Shown: positions 26,052-36,090, counted from the first letter of the stretch. The stretch is 64,000 nt of DNA from Halotia branconii CENA392 (GCF_029953635.1 NZ_CP124543.1:2955455-3019454), one strand, 5' to 3'. A program made the numbers and translations. The notes: generated from the sequence alone by a model not told the origin.

Positions 26052-28028
26052 ATGTCGAAAACTCAACCTACATCTGATTTTTTATCTAACATCACAAGGC
26101 GAGAAAGCCAGGAATTACAACGTTTAGTAGATTATACAAACGTAGATTTGTTACCAGATATTTGGCCATTGGCAGCAAAGCAATTTGGTAATATTGTTGC
26201 TCTCCGTAATCCTCATGCTAAACCAGAAGTAGTAATTACCTATGCTCAGTTAGCAGAGAAAATTCAACAATTTGCTGCTGGCTTGCAAGCATTGGGAGTC
26301 CAAGCAGGCGATCGCGTCTGTTTAATTGCTGATAATAGTCCCAGATGGTTTATTGCCGATCAAGGCATCATGACTACTGGGGCAATTGATGCAGTGCGTA
26401 GCGCCCAAGCCGAAAAAGAAGAATTGCTGTTTATCGTTACTAATAGTGGCAGCACAGTACTCATAGTTGAAGATTTAAAAATTCTAGAGAAACTGCGCGA
26501 TCGCTTGCATGATTTACCGATTAAATTAGTAGTCTCACTTGCTGATGAAGCACCACCAGATGATGAAACCCTCCAGGTGCTCAATTTTTCGCAGCTCATA
26601 GAAATTGGTATCAACCATACTTTTGTACCAGTCAAGCCCAGCCCTGATACTCTAGCGACTTTAATTTATACATCTGGTACAACAGGTAAACCCAAGGGTG
26701 TGATGCTTTCTCATAACAATTTAATGCATCAGGTAAAAGCTCTGGGGGCAGTCATCCAACCACAACCAGGAGATATTGTTCTCAGCATCTTGCCTACATG
26801 GCACAGCTATGAACGCAGTGGTGAATATTTCTTGCTTTCTCAAGGTTGTACGCAAATTTATACTAATTTGCGTTCTGTCAAACGAGATTTACAACAATTT
26901 AAACCCAACTACATGATCGCTGTGCCGCGTCTATGGGAATCAATTTATGAGGGAGTCCAAAAGCAATTCCGTGAACAAGCAGCCAGCAAGCAACGCTTAG
27001 TGAAATTTTTACTAGAAACTAGCGAGAAATATATTAAAGCAAGGCGAATTGCTGAAGGCTTGAGTTTAGATCATCTTGATTCTTCAGCTTTTCAAAGGTT
27101 AACAGCTAAAATGACAGCATCCGCTTTGTACCCTATCCATGCTTTAGGAGAACGCTTGGTTTATGCCAAAGTCCGGCAAGCCACAGGAGGACAAATGAAG
27201 TATGTGATTAGCGGTGGCGGTGCGCTACCGAGGCACATTGATAACTTTTTTGAAATTACTGGTGTAGAACTTTTACAGGGTTACGGTTTAACAGAAACTT
27301 CTCCTGTAGCTAACGCGCGTCGTCCTTGGCGCAATTTCCGTGGTTCATCCGGGCAACCAATCCCCGGAACAGAAGTTAAGATTATAGATTCTGAAACTCG
27401 CCAACCTTTACCAGCTGGTCAACGAGGTTTGGTCTTGCTAAGAGGCTTTCATATCATGCAAGGTTATTATCAAAACCCCGAAGCAACGGCGAAAGTTATT
27501 GATGCTGACGGTTGGTTTGATAGCGGCGATTTGGGTTGGGTAACACCACAGAATGACTTAGTATTGACTGGCAGAGCCAAAGATACGATTGTCTTAACCA
27601 ATGGAGAGAACATTGAACCGCAGCCAATTGAAGATGCTTGTTTGCGATCGCCTTTTGTTGACCAAATTATGCTTGTTGGTCAAGATCAACGTAGTCTAGG
27701 TGCTTTGATTGTGCCGAATATCGAAGCCTTAGAAAAATGGGCAGCTAGTCAGAACCTCAATTCCAATGTACAGGATGACAATGTTACCTCCTCATCCAGT
27801 CAAAAAATTGACCTGGAGAGTAAAATGATCCAGGATTTATTTCGGCAAGAATTGAATCGGGAAGTGAAAAACCGTCCAGGTTATCGACCAGATGACCGCA
27901 TTGGGCCATTCAGATTAGTTCTAGAGCCATTTTCCATCGAAAATGGTTTGATGACACAAACCCTGAAAATCCGGCGACACATTGTTACCGAACACTATCA
28001 CGATATTATTAACGGAATGTTTGCCTAA
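26052..28028 (+). CDS. aas: Acyl-ACP synthetase / long-chain fatty-acid-CoA ligase-like
   Basis: About 658 residues of the ANL adenylating superfamily. The P-loop-like motif is LIYTSGTTGKPKGVML, with further motifs YGLTETSPV, DGWFDSGDLGW and GRAKDTIVLTNGENIEPQPI. In cyanobacteria the single enzyme of this type (Aas) reactivates free fatty acids as acyl-ACP at the membrane, and this sequence matches that type. The ATG at 26052 is preferred over 26049 because it is better spaced from GAGGTGAT. A YlqD gene follows 40 bp downstream on the same strand. Confidence 0.92.
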   Translation: MSKTQPTSDFLSNITRRESQELQRLVDYTNVDLLPDIWPLAAKQFGNIVALRNPHAKPEVVITYAQLAEKIQQFAAGLQALGVQAGDRVCLIADNSPRWFIADQGIMTTGAIDAVRSAQAEKEELLFIVTNSGSTVLIVEDLKILEKLRDRLHDLPIKLVVSLADEAPPDDETLQVLNFSQLIEIGINHTFVPVKPSPDTLATLIYTSGTTGKPKGVMLSHNNLMHQVKALGAVIQPQPGDIVLSILPTWHSYERSGEYFLLSQGCTQIYTNLRSVKRDLQQFKPNYMIAVPRLWESIYEGVQKQFREQAASKQRLVKFLLETSEKYIKARRIAEGLSLDHLDSSAFQRLTAKMTASALYPIHALGERLVYAKVRQATGGQMKYVISGGGALPRHIDNFFEITGVELLQGYGLTETSPVANARRPWRNFRGSSGQPIPGTEVKIIDSETRQPLPAGQRGLVLLRGFHIMQGYYQNPEATAKVIDADGWFDSGDLGWVTPQNDLVLTGRAKDTIVLTNGENIEPQPIEDACLRSPFVDQIMLVGQDQRSLGALIVPNIEALEKWAASQNLNSNVQDDNVTSSSSQKIDLESKMIQDLFRQELNREVKNRPGYRPDDRIGPFRLVLEPFSIENGLMTQTLKIRRHIVTEHYHDIINGMFA

Positions 28029-28068
28029 TAATTCCGCCTGCAAACTATAGAGTGAACGTGAAAATTTT

Positions 28069-28518
28069 ATGGATGTCTCCAACCCTCAATTGCTTCTCAA
28101 GCGTGTAGTTAATGTCAAAGTCATTGTGACTCCTCTTTGGAAAGAAGAAGTACAGCAGCAATTGCAAGCGCAAATCAATCAAAGTGATCAGCAACTCCAA
28201 CAGCTTGATGTTGAAGGACAAAAAGCGATCGCCGCCATTCAAAAGCAAAGTCTGCAACCACCAGGCCCCCAGACCCTGCAACAAATTGACAACATCCAAC
28301 TCCAAGTCAATCAAAAGAAAAGTGAACTGTTAGAGCAAAAAAATCAACTTTTACAAAATCTCCAACAAGTGCAGTTTCTTGAGTTGGATCAAGAAGTCAA
28401 TCAATTCCAAATGGAAGGCTTTTTTAAGGTCGAACGAGGCGATAACTTAATTAGCAAAATGCAAGTTGAAATCGTTCTCCGGGATGGCGTTGTAGAAGAA
28501 ATTCGCGGTGATATTTAA
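28069..28518 (+). CDS. YlqD family protein
   Basis: 149 residues, mostly a long glutamine-rich coiled coil (LQAQINQSDQQLQQLD, then VNQKKSELLEQKNQLLQNLQ) between a short N-terminal beta segment and a C-terminal GFFKVERGDNLISKMQ motif. This is the YlqD pattern; its function is not established. It is likely co-transcribed with the upstream acyl-ACP synthetase. No membrane span. Confidence 0.85.
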   Translation: MDVSNPQLLLKRVVNVKVIVTPLWKEEVQQQLQAQINQSDQQLQQLDVEGQKAIAAIQKQSLQPPGPQTLQQIDNIQLQVNQKKSELLEQKNQLLQNLQQVQFLELDQEVNQFQMEGFFKVERGDNLISKMQVEIVLRDGVVEEIRGDI

Positions 28519-28699
28519 ATAAAAATTCTACCTACAAGGGGATAGAGTTTTGTCATTGGTCAGTTGTCAGTGGTTAGTAGTTAGTAGCAAATATATTTTC
28601 AGGCTACCCACTCTTGGGTAGAGGTATTAAACCAAATCAAAAACAACTGACAACTGACTCCTGTAGCGTAGAAACTTAATTTCTTCAAACTTCATACTT

Positions 28700-29224
28700 T
28701 TACTGACAGCTTTGAGTGAAGTTTTTTTGGGGTTGGCTTCCAGTCTGACATTGTGTCTGGGAGCCAGCCCAAACAATTTGCCACATAGGAGGAGAACTAA
28801 CTAAAAGCGATCGCCCTAAGGTTGTCATCTCAACTCGATATTTAATTACATTAGTTGCATCAGCATTTGGCTGGATTTGAGTAATAGTTACTAAGGCTTG
28901 GTTCTGTTGTGGATAAGCTACCTCTACTTTAGGCTTAACTTTTGCTGTTATTTCATTATCCAAGGCATTCAGGGCTAGAGTCTCAGGATCGCTACCTTGG
29001 AGAGCAGAAGTGATACTTTCTAACGGTATATCTTTATAATGGACACGCTCTGGGAATATTGTTACATTCTGAGCCTGTTGTACTGCTGTAACTTGCTGCT
29101 GTTGACTATTGGTAGTTTCTGCAACCGACACAGATTGTTGGTGCTGGTTGATATAAATGCCAGCACCAGCGGTGGCAAAGACACTTAATATCAAAATCAA
29201 AAACAATTTCCACTTGACCGACAT
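28700..29224 (-). CDS. Hypothetical membrane-anchored protein
   Basis: 174 residues from MSVKWKLFLILILSVFATAG, a single N-terminal anchor or signal; an ATG 33 bp upstream would add MICLKFLFSFM. A glutamine-rich linker (SQQQQVTAVQQAQ) precedes a small domain with VHYKDIPLESITSALQGSDP and VAYPQQNQALVTITQI, ending with a cysteine-containing tail (GSQTQCQTG). No family recognised. Orientation is opposite to its neighbours. The 441 bp upstream (29258-29698) contain a purine/pyrimidine tract and an R2 copy only. Confidence 0.65.
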   Translation of the reverse strand: MSVKWKLFLILILSVFATAGAGIYINQHQQSVSVAETTNSQQQQVTAVQQAQNVTIFPERVHYKDIPLESITSALQGSDPETLALNALDNEITAKVKPKVEVAYPQQNQALVTITQIQPNADATNVIKYRVEMTTLGRSLLVSSPPMWQIVWAGSQTQCQTGSQPQKNFTQSCQ

Positions 29225-29513
29225 CATAAAACTAAACAAAAATTTCAAACAGATCAACTATCAATTTGGAATTTTAAATTGAAGTTTCACCACTAACCAC
29301 ATATCATAATCTGTAGAAAATCTTCTACAGCAAACCTAAAGAAGTTATAAAAATTATTTTTTCTCGTGGATCTCGAAGGCTGATAATTTGCGATCGCTAT
29401 AAATATATAGACCTTTGCCTTATCTTCAGGTTCCTGGGTAAATAGTCAGTTGTCAGCTGTTATTTTTCTTGCTTCCCCTGCTTCCCCTACCTCCCCTGCT
29501 TCCCCCGCCCCGG

Positions 29514-29575
29514 TCACTGAGCGTCTTGTACTGAGCGTTCGCGTAGCGTCTCGCAGAGAAGCCGAAGTGCTGCCC
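29514..29575. repeat. Dispersed repeat family R2
   Basis: TCACTGAGCGTCTTGTACTG, then GCGTAGCGTCTCGCAGAGAAG and CCGAAGTGCTGCCCC, directly after a CTTCCCCTGCTTCCCCTAC tract (29463-29510). Confidence 0.7.
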
Positions 29576-29698
29576 CCTACACTACCAATACCCTGAACTA
29601 AAATAGAAAATCTCGAATCCAAAACTCTCGTGCCGAGATACAATTCGATCTGATAAAAGCTGTTAAAGTCCATAAACTATTGATTCTGAAACCACTAT

Positions 29699-30979
29699 AT
29701 GAGCATTCACGAAGTATTTATGCCGGCGCTTAGCTCTACTATGACCGAAGGTAAAATCGTCTCCTGGGTAAAATCGCCTGGCGATAAAGTGGAAAAAGGC
29801 GAAACCGTGGTGGTTGTAGAATCAGACAAGGCAGATATGGATGTGGAATCCTTCTATGAAGGATATCTTGCCCACATCATAGTGCAAGCTGGCGATACGG
29901 CAACCGTAGGCTCTGCGATCGCCTATGTAGCAGAGACAGAAGCCGAAATCGAAACCGCGAAGTCTTTGGGCAACTCAGGTAGTGCTGCGGCTACTCCTAG
30001 TTCTGCCCCTGAACCAGTTGCAGCTACAGCTTCGGTAGGAATACCTGCCTTAGCATCTCAAAATGGTTCTAACCACCGCGAAGGTAGACTTGTGGCCTCA
30101 CCCCGCGCCCGCAAATTGGCAAAAGAATTAAAAGTTGATTTGAGTAATTTGCAAGGTAGTGGTCCCTACGGTCGCATTGTCGCTGAGGATGTGGAAGGTG
30201 CTGTTAATCAAGGCAAGCAACCCGCCGCCATACCTGTTACTTTATCCAGACCGACACAAACTACCCCAGTTGCACCTGCACCAACACCAGCTGTCGCCGC
30301 TGTTCCTGGTCAAACAGTGCCTCTAACTACCTTCCAAAACGCTGTAGTCCGGAATATGGTAGCTAGTTTAGCTGTGCCAATATTCCATGTGGGTTACACC
30401 ATTACCACCGATGGGTTAGACAAGCTTTATAAGCAAATTAAATCTAAAGGGGTAACAATGACTGCACTGCTGGCAAAAGCTGTAGCGGTGACATTACAAA
30501 AACACCCATTATTAAATGCCAGTTATTCAGATCAAGGAATTGTTTATCATTCTGGTATTAACGTTGCCGTAGCCGTGGCAATGGATGATGGGGGATTGAT
30601 TACACCTGTGTTGCAAAATGCAGACATGATAGATATTTATTCGCTCTCCCGGAATTGGAAGTCTTTAGTAGAACGCGCTAGAACCAAACAACTGCAACCT
30701 GAAGAATATAATAGTGGCACTTTTACCTTGTCGAATTTAGGGATGTTCGGTGTAGATACATTTGATGCGATATTACCACCTGGACAAGGTTCAATTTTAG
30801 CGATCGGGGCATCTCGGCCACAGGTAATAGCTACAGGTGATGGCTTATTTGGTGTACGGCAACAAATGCAGGTGAATATTACTTCTGACCATCGTATTAT
30901 TTATGGCGCTCATGCTGCGGCCTTTTTACAAGATTTAGCGAAGTTGATTGAAACAAATCCGCAATCTTTGACACTCTAA
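29699..30979 (+). CDS. pdhC: Pyruvate dehydrogenase E2, dihydrolipoamide acetyltransferase
   Basis: 426 residues in the standard E2 order. The lipoyl domain (1-80) has lipoylated Lys44 in VESDKADMDVE. An Ala/Pro linker follows, then the peripheral-subunit-binding domain (SPRARKLAKELKVDLSNLQG), a second linker, and the catalytic acyltransferase domain ending SDHRIIYGAHAAAFLQDLA. The catalytic His is followed by IIYG rather than the bacterial xxDG, as in plastid-type and cyanobacterial E2. It makes acetyl-CoA with E1 and E3, which are not encoded here. A clear terminator follows. Confidence 0.95.
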   Translation: MSIHEVFMPALSSTMTEGKIVSWVKSPGDKVEKGETVVVVESDKADMDVESFYEGYLAHIIVQAGDTATVGSAIAYVAETEAEIETAKSLGNSGSAAATPSSAPEPVAATASVGIPALASQNGSNHREGRLVASPRARKLAKELKVDLSNLQGSGPYGRIVAEDVEGAVNQGKQPAAIPVTLSRPTQTTPVAPAPTPAVAAVPGQTVPLTTFQNAVVRNMVASLAVPIFHVGYTITTDGLDKLYKQIKSKGVTMTALLAKAVAVTLQKHPLLNASYSDQGIVYHSGINVAVAVAMDDGGLITPVLQNADMIDIYSLSRNWKSLVERARTKQLQPEEYNSGTFTLSNLGMFGVDTFDAILPPGQGSILAIGASRPQVIATGDGLFGVRQQMQVNITSDHRIIYGAHAAAFLQDLAKLIETNPQSLTL

Positions 30980-31012
30980 CTAAGAGTAGTTTTGCAATCA
31001 AAATTAAATTCA

Positions 31013-31050
31013 AGACTTGGATGTAGAAAAACTCCAAGTCTTTATTTTTT
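31013..31050 (+). terminator. pdhC terminator
   Basis: AGACTTGGA (31013-31021) pairs with TCCAAGTCT (31033-31041), followed by TTATTTTTT. Confidence 0.88.
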
Positions 31051-31169
31051 GTTTAGATATAGCTATTGCCAAGTAGGTTATACCAATTTTCTAAAAAAAG
31101 GCTACAGATGAGATAAAGATAAATGATAAAAAGGATAAATGAACAGTAAAAATAAATCCACTAACTTTT

Positions 31170-31799
31170 ATGAGTCAAACACAATCGCAACTAAAGCTAC
31201 TGACCTTCGATGAATTTATCGAATGGTATCCAGAAAACTCAGAACTACGTTACGAATTACATGACGGAGTGATTGTGGAGATGCCAAAGCCGAAAGGTGA
31301 ACATTCTGATTTGACTGGTTTTTTGATAGAAGAATTACTCATCACAATTAGAGAGATGGGTAAACGCGGTATTTGGAGTATACCGAAAGAATCCATTATT
31401 AAACCATACCGCGACAAATCAGGATACGAACCGGATATTATTGTTTTAAATCAAGAAACTATCGATACTGAGACGCGTTGGAAGCAAGAATCAGTTATCC
31501 ATAATGCTAGTTCGGTCAAGCTGATAGTTGAAGTAGTGTCAAGCAACTGGCGAGATGATTACTACGACAAGCTTCGTGACTATGAAGCTATGGGTATACC
31601 TGAATATTGGATTGTGGATTATGCAGCATTGGGTGGGCGTGTATTTATTGGTAGTCCCAAAGTTCCGACGATTTTTGTCTGTGAACTTATTGATGGTGAA
31701 TATCAAATGACACCTTTTAGAGAAAAAAACCTTATAGTGTCTCCGACTTTTTCCCAGCTGAATCTAACCGTACAACAAATTTTTGACTCGGTGATTTAA
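31170..31799 (+). CDS. Uma2-family (DUF820) putative endonuclease
   Basis: 209 residues. The pattern FDEFIEWYPENSELRYELHDG, KPYRDKSGYEPDIIVL and VKLIVEVVSSNWRDDYYDKL, followed by YWIVDY, is the Uma2 PD-(D/E)xK-like fold common in large numbers in filamentous cyanobacteria. The acidic residue in EPDI and the EV in IVEVVS match the nuclease core positions. Biological role unknown; such genes spread as multicopy families. It stands alone between the PDH E2 terminator and the DUF389 gene. Confidence 0.9.
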   Translation: MSQTQSQLKLLTFDEFIEWYPENSELRYELHDGVIVEMPKPKGEHSDLTGFLIEELLITIREMGKRGIWSIPKESIIKPYRDKSGYEPDIIVLNQETIDTETRWKQESVIHNASSVKLIVEVVSSNWRDDYYDKLRDYEAMGIPEYWIVDYAALGGRVFIGSPKVPTIFVCELIDGEYQMTPFREKNLIVSPTFSQLNLTVQQIFDSVI

Positions 31800-31951
31800 A
31801 CTAGCATTCGTTTTATTTCTTGAAATTATCTTAGTTAACCTGAGTTTGGCATAAGGAAAGCGACAGGTAGTAAGCTGAAAATAGCGTTAAATCCAGCAAC
31901 CTGAATATAATGCAGCTTTTCCTGATTCAAAGTTCAATTCTCAGTAATTAA

Positions 31952-32998
31952 ATGTGGCTACTAAAAAAAGTTCGTAGTTGGGGAAAAGAACAAATTATCC
32001 AAATACGAGAAGGTAACAGCGGCGAGTGGCATTGGTTAGCAGAAAATCCCATGCCAGTGGCTGGACTTAACCGCAGCTTGTGGCGAGGAGCCGTTCCCTC
32101 TTGGACTTTCTACATACTGTTATTTTTATCTGGAATTATCTCTACTGTAGGACTTCTGGCTAGCAGTGCGGCGACAATTATTGGTGCAATGATAGTTGCT
32201 CCTTTGATGGGGCCAATTATTGCGATCGCCTATAGCATAGCAGTAGGAAATCAGCGTTTGTTAAAGCGCTCTGGCATTACACTTTTATCGGGGATTGCAT
32301 TAACTATTGTCACGTCAATGGTAATTGCCAAAATTGTGGGTATCAGAACCTTTGGCCCAGAAATTTGGGGACGAGTCAGCCCCACTTTGCTAGATTTGGC
32401 TGTAGCGTTGGCAGCAGGTGCAGCTGGGGCATTTGCTAAATCGCGCCGTCACGTTGCTGATGCTTTGCCAGGAGTAGCGATCGCCGTAGCTTTAGTACCA
32501 CCTTTGAGTGTTATAGGTATTGGCGTAGCAATGGGTTCAAAATCAGTTGCTATTGGCGCATCCTTATTGTTTTTAGCAAACTTGATCGGCATTATTTTTA
32601 GCGGCGCACTAGTATTTCTCTTACAGCGCTACGGTTCTTTACAAAGAGCGCGTCAAGGTCTAATTTTATCAATTGGAGCTATATTTATTCTTGGCTTGCC
32701 GTTAGGTTTATCTCTAGATAATTTACTCCTGAAAGAACGAACACGTCGCAGTATTGAGTATTCGCTATACCGGAGAACTTTGACATTTTCTGGTACAGAT
32801 ATTCGCAATATTCAAGTACAGCGCCAAGAGAATTTCTTGATCGTTGACCTAGAAGTAGCGGCTCCTGTCGGTTCAATTTCCGAAAATCAAGTCAAAATGG
32901 TACGGGATTTTTTACAACAAAGCTTAAAAAAACCGCTAACTTTAAATGTGCGGGTAATTCCAATTCGGGAATTTACAGCACCGGCTCCAGATAAGTAA
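31952..32998 (+). CDS. DUF389 membrane protein
   Basis: 348 residues with at least five hydrophobic segments, for example FYILLFLSGIISTVGLLASS, and the family sequences ATIIGAMIVAPLMGPI and LPGVAIAVALVPPLSVIG. A soluble C-terminal tail from about residue 265 contains ERTRRSIEYSLYRR. Function is not established; transport has been proposed for the family. rsmE starts 6 bp after its stop, and a TPR gene follows, so these three probably form an operon. Confidence 0.88.
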   Translation: MWLLKKVRSWGKEQIIQIREGNSGEWHWLAENPMPVAGLNRSLWRGAVPSWTFYILLFLSGIISTVGLLASSAATIIGAMIVAPLMGPIIAIAYSIAVGNQRLLKRSGITLLSGIALTIVTSMVIAKIVGIRTFGPEIWGRVSPTLLDLAVALAAGAAGAFAKSRRHVADALPGVAIAVALVPPLSVIGIGVAMGSKSVAIGASLLFLANLIGIIFSGALVFLLQRYGSLQRARQGLILSIGAIFILGLPLGLSLDNLLLKERTRRSIEYSLYRRTLTFSGTDIRNIQVQRQENFLIVDLEVAAPVGSISENQVKMVRDFLQQSLKKPLTLNVRVIPIREFTAPAPDK

Positions 32999-33004
32999 GT
33001 TAGG

Positions 33005-33712
33005 ATGGCTCAACTACAACGAATTGCGATCGCACCTTCTCAACTCCAACAAGAGCAAATTATACTCACCAACGAGCAACAACATTACTTGGTACGCGTT
33101 TTACGCTTGCGTGTAGGTGATCGCTTTATTGCTATGGATGGCAAGGGTAAATGGTGGTTAGCACAGCTAGAAACAGAGCAAGCGCAGGTTTTAGAACCAA
33201 TTTTGGTAAAAACAGAATTACCTGTATCAATTACGCTCATGGTGGCATTACCAAAAGGTAATGGATTTGATGAAGTGGTGCGGTGTTGTACAGAATTAGG
33301 AGTAGCTTGTATTGCGCCTGTATTAAGCGATCGCACTTTACTTCGTCCCAGTCCCCAAAAACTGGAAAGGTGGCGACGCATCGCAGCAGAAGCCGCAGAA
33401 CAATCAGAACGCGCTTTTGTGCCAACAATTTTAGAACCTGTTACTTTTAATTCTGCTTTGACTAATAATGTAGCAACTCATAGTTATATCTGTGAAGCGC
33501 GTGGTGATTATCTCCATTTAAATAACGTGATTAAATCTGACACCAGCGAAATTATTATTGCTACCGGCCCAGAGGGAGGATGGACAAAAACAGAAATTGA
33601 GACTGCGATCGCAGCAGGATTTCAACCTGTTTCTCTTGGTCGTCGTATCCTGCGAGCAGTCACAGCACCAGTAGTAGCATTATCCCTAATTTCCGCAGCA
33701 ACTGAAGTATAA
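33005..33712 (+). CDS. rsmE: 16S rRNA (uracil1498-N3)-methyltransferase
   Basis: 235-residue SPOUT methyltransferase. An N-terminal PUA-like part (QQHYLVRVLRLRVGDRFIAM) is followed by the knot domain with MVALPKGNGFDEVVRCCTEL, RWRRIAAEAAEQSERAFVP and ATGPEGGWTKTEIE, and LGRRILRAVTAPVVALS at the end. It modifies the 30S decoding-centre rRNA. It is 6 bp downstream of the DUF389 gene and 38 bp upstream of a TPR gene. Confidence 0.95.
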   Translation: MAQLQRIAIAPSQLQQEQIILTNEQQHYLVRVLRLRVGDRFIAMDGKGKWWLAQLETEQAQVLEPILVKTELPVSITLMVALPKGNGFDEVVRCCTELGVACIAPVLSDRTLLRPSPQKLERWRRIAAEAAEQSERAFVPTILEPVTFNSALTNNVATHSYICEARGDYLHLNNVIKSDTSEIIIATGPEGGWTKTEIETAIAAGFQPVSLGRRILRAVTAPVVALSLISAATEV

Positions 33713-33750
33713 ATGATGTATATCTAACTACTTTGCTTTGAAGGTAAGCG

Positions 33751-34848
33751 ATGATTGAGCAAGTTGCCACCGCCTTTGAGCGTAAAGACTATTACACAGC
33801 TGCTAATTTACTCAAACAGCTGCTAAAAGAATCACCAGACAATCCTTGGGTGCAATTTTATTTGGCAAGGCTGCATGAAGTTTCCCAAAAGCATCAAGAT
33901 GCTGAACAAATTTATCGCCAATTGCTGCGGAGTACGAACAATGTTAAGATAGTCACCCAAGCTCGTCAAGGTTTGCAACGGCTGCAAGAAATTGATCAGG
34001 AAGAAAGACAAAGAGCCATAGCCAAAGCCACAGCTGAACCTAGCAACACCGAATTTGGTTTACTAGTTTTAGAACCTCTCAGTAGCGAACTCAAAACCAC
34101 AGCAGCACCAAAATTTGCCCAGATTATGCAATTAGATCCTTATACAGCTAGGTTAGTATTACCTAGTCGTGGCTGGAAACTATACCGCACTGGACAAGTA
34201 GGAGAACTGAAATTTTATGGTACACAGCTACAAAAAGTTGAAATTCCTTGTTTTTGGACTACCGTAACTGCTATTAGGCAAATTCAAGTTTTTCAAGTCC
34301 TATATTTTTCCGAATCTGGCCTTAAAACTACTGTTGTTTGTCGCAATGAAGCAAATCAACTTGGTTCTCTAACTTTTGAATGGTCAGAAGTGACAGCGCG
34401 AGTTACAGGACTGTTACCAATTTTTGAGGAAGTCGTAGATGTTGACGTTCGCCGGAAACTAGAACGTAAAACCCAAACACAAGACTATGCTCAGTTTTGT
34501 GATTTACACTTACCTAGTAGACGTTGTATTTTGCGACTTGGTGATCAAGGTTACGAGTTCGACCAAGGTGTAGAAATTAATCCTCAAGCCAGCCAAAATA
34601 CAATTAGAATCAATTGGAATAGCTTGCTAAATTGGCTAGAAGAGCATCTCAAACAAGTTAAAGTTTGGTCAGACTTCCGGCCTTTTGGAGAGACTGTTTT
34701 GGATCAAACAGATTTGCTGGATAAAATCCCATCTCACATTCACTTATTTCGTAAAGAACCGACCAATTGGGACTCAGCTTTTCATTTGTATAGTGGATTA
34801 GTATTAGTTAAGAATGGTGGTGAAAAGGGGCTAGGGGCTAGTGGCTAG
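33751..34848 (+). CDS. Tetratricopeptide-repeat protein
   Basis: 365 residues. The first 85 are helical repeats (YYTAANLLKQLLKESPDNPW, then QFYLARLHEVSQKHQDAEQI) of TPR type. The remainder is mixed, with QIMQLDPYTARLVLPSRGWK and a mostly beta C-terminal half. Probably a scaffold or assembly factor; no partner is evident. Third gene of a likely operon with DUF389 and rsmE. The last 20 codons overlap a GGGGCTAGGGGCTAGTGG repeat, so the true C-terminus may be derived from repeat DNA. Confidence 0.8.
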   Translation: MIEQVATAFERKDYYTAANLLKQLLKESPDNPWVQFYLARLHEVSQKHQDAEQIYRQLLRSTNNVKIVTQARQGLQRLQEIDQEERQRAIAKATAEPSNTEFGLLVLEPLSSELKTTAAPKFAQIMQLDPYTARLVLPSRGWKLYRTGQVGELKFYGTQLQKVEIPCFWTTVTAIRQIQVFQVLYFSESGLKTTVVCRNEANQLGSLTFEWSEVTARVTGLLPIFEEVVDVDVRRKLERKTQTQDYAQFCDLHLPSRRCILRLGDQGYEFDQGVEINPQASQNTIRINWNSLLNWLEEHLKQVKVWSDFRPFGETVLDQTDLLDKIPSHIHLFRKEPTNWDSAFHLYSGLVLVKNGGEKGLGASG

Positions 34849-34881
34849 GGTCTAGAATAGTGTATTTAATTCATATAAAAA

Positions 34882-34909
34882 AGAAGGGTCAAGCAAAGCT
34901 CACCCTTCT
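34882..34909 (-). terminator. Terminator of the Ala/Lys-rich protein gene
   Basis: AGAAGGGT/ACCCTTCT stem (34882-34889, 34902-34909). On the minus strand it runs into TTTTTT. It sits 64 bp after that gene's stop and 34 bp after the convergent TPR gene. Confidence 0.85.
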
Positions 34910-34972
34910 AGCAAATTTAATTAACCACTGATACAAACGCGATTAATTATCTTCATATACCCAAGCTTGATA

Positions 34973-35572
34973 TTAGCTAGGTGTTTTAACCTGACGTGCC
35001 ATATCTAAATAAGCACTCATATTTGCCCCTGGACGACGACGACCATTAGAATTAGTAGCCGAAGGAGCAAGATATTTAGGCGCAAAAGTTGTTTCTTTTG
35101 GCTGCTCTTTTACTACTTTAGCCGCTGCGGCTTTCTCTTTTTTGCCAGGTTGAACTTTAAGACCTTCAGCAGTCTGAACCATTTCAACATCGGCTGACTT
35201 AGCCTCTTTTTTAGCTGTTTTTGCCTTAGTCTTTGTCTTAGACTTGGCTTTAGTTGCAGCTGTTTTTGTTCCGTTCAATGACGCTGGCGCAGATGACTCT
35301 GGTGCATCTGACGTAACAGTTTCAACTGCTTTTTTTGCAGTCGATGTAACTGTATCTGCTGCTTTTTGTGCATTCGCTGCAACTGTATCTGCAAATTTCT
35401 GTGCGTTTGATGCAACCTCTTTAGCAGTATCTTTAGCAACTTCTTTGGCTTCATCTAATTCCAGATAGTAACCGTTACTTTTGCCTTTTTTCTTCCCAGG
35501 TAACAGCCCTGTAACAAAACCCACAATCTTGGTGATTAAATTGGTGATTAACTTTTTGATAGAATCGAACAT
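34973..35572 (-). CDS. Ala/Lys-rich amphipathic protein, hypothetical
   Basis: 199 residues. A hydrophobic/amphipathic N-terminus (MFDSIKKLITNLITKIVGFV, then TGLLPGKKKGK) is followed by NGYYLELDEAKEVAKDTAKE and heptad or 11-mer-like repeats (NAQKFADTV, NAQKAADTV, TAKKAVETV). After that comes a basic KTKTKAKTAKKEAK segment and a conserved-looking tail (SAYLDMARQVKTPS). The repeats resemble LEA/apolipoprotein-type surface-binding helices; the basic part could bind nucleic acid or membranes. I do not recognise a named family. Confidence 0.7.
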   Translation of the reverse strand: MFDSIKKLITNLITKIVGFVTGLLPGKKKGKSNGYYLELDEAKEVAKDTAKEVASNAQKFADTVAANAQKAADTVTSTAKKAVETVTSDAPESSAPASLNGTKTAATKAKSKTKTKAKTAKKEAKSADVEMVQTAEGLKVQPGKKEKAAAAKVVKEQPKETTFAPKYLAPSATNSNGRRRPGANMSAYLDMARQVKTPS

Positions 35573-36090
35573 TAGAATTGCTCCTGTCTCTTAATATCTG
35601 TAAACTTGGCCGTAATGTTAAAAACTACAGCAGAATGTTACATTTTTTTACGCCACGCTATTCTGGTGGCCAGATTTATAGGTTTGTACTTAATCAACAT
35701 TGTAGTAACACTACAGGGCAAATGTTATCAACTTTGTAAGCATCTGCAACCTATAGACACTGAAAATTAATTATGAAATTTTACTGTAACTAAGGGCAAG
35801 ATTCTGAAAGTATGCTTAATAAAATTTAATATAGGAATGGGCATGGGGCATGGGGCATTGGGAAGAACAAGCAGGGTGTAGGGTGCAAGGGGGAGTTTGA
35901 AACTACTTCGCATTTATCCATTTATGGTTAACATTTTTTCCTCTTCTCCCCTGCTCCCTGCTCCCTGCCCCTTGTCCTCTTCTCCCTGCCTCTGTTAATA
36001 AACCAGTAACAGGAGTGTCACAGCCTCTATACAGATGGTTATGGTACTCAGTTAAATTTTCTACAGACTTAACGTAGGCGAATTTAGGAG
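35573..36090. other. 518-bp intergenic region with a G/A-C/T-rich tract
   Basis: GGGCATGGGGCATGGGGCATT (35837-35857) and a pyrimidine tract TCTTCTCCCCTGCTCCCTGC (35942-35961 and onward) lie upstream of the lipase gene. No ORF, tRNA or terminator seen. Such tracts recur at 22430-22490 inside recJ, 29463, 37370 and 38450. Confidence 0.5.

Noticed and set aside
29446..29673. 75-codon ORF with GEAGEVGEAGEAR
   Set aside because: Encoded by the pyrimidine tract and an R2 repeat; not a gene.
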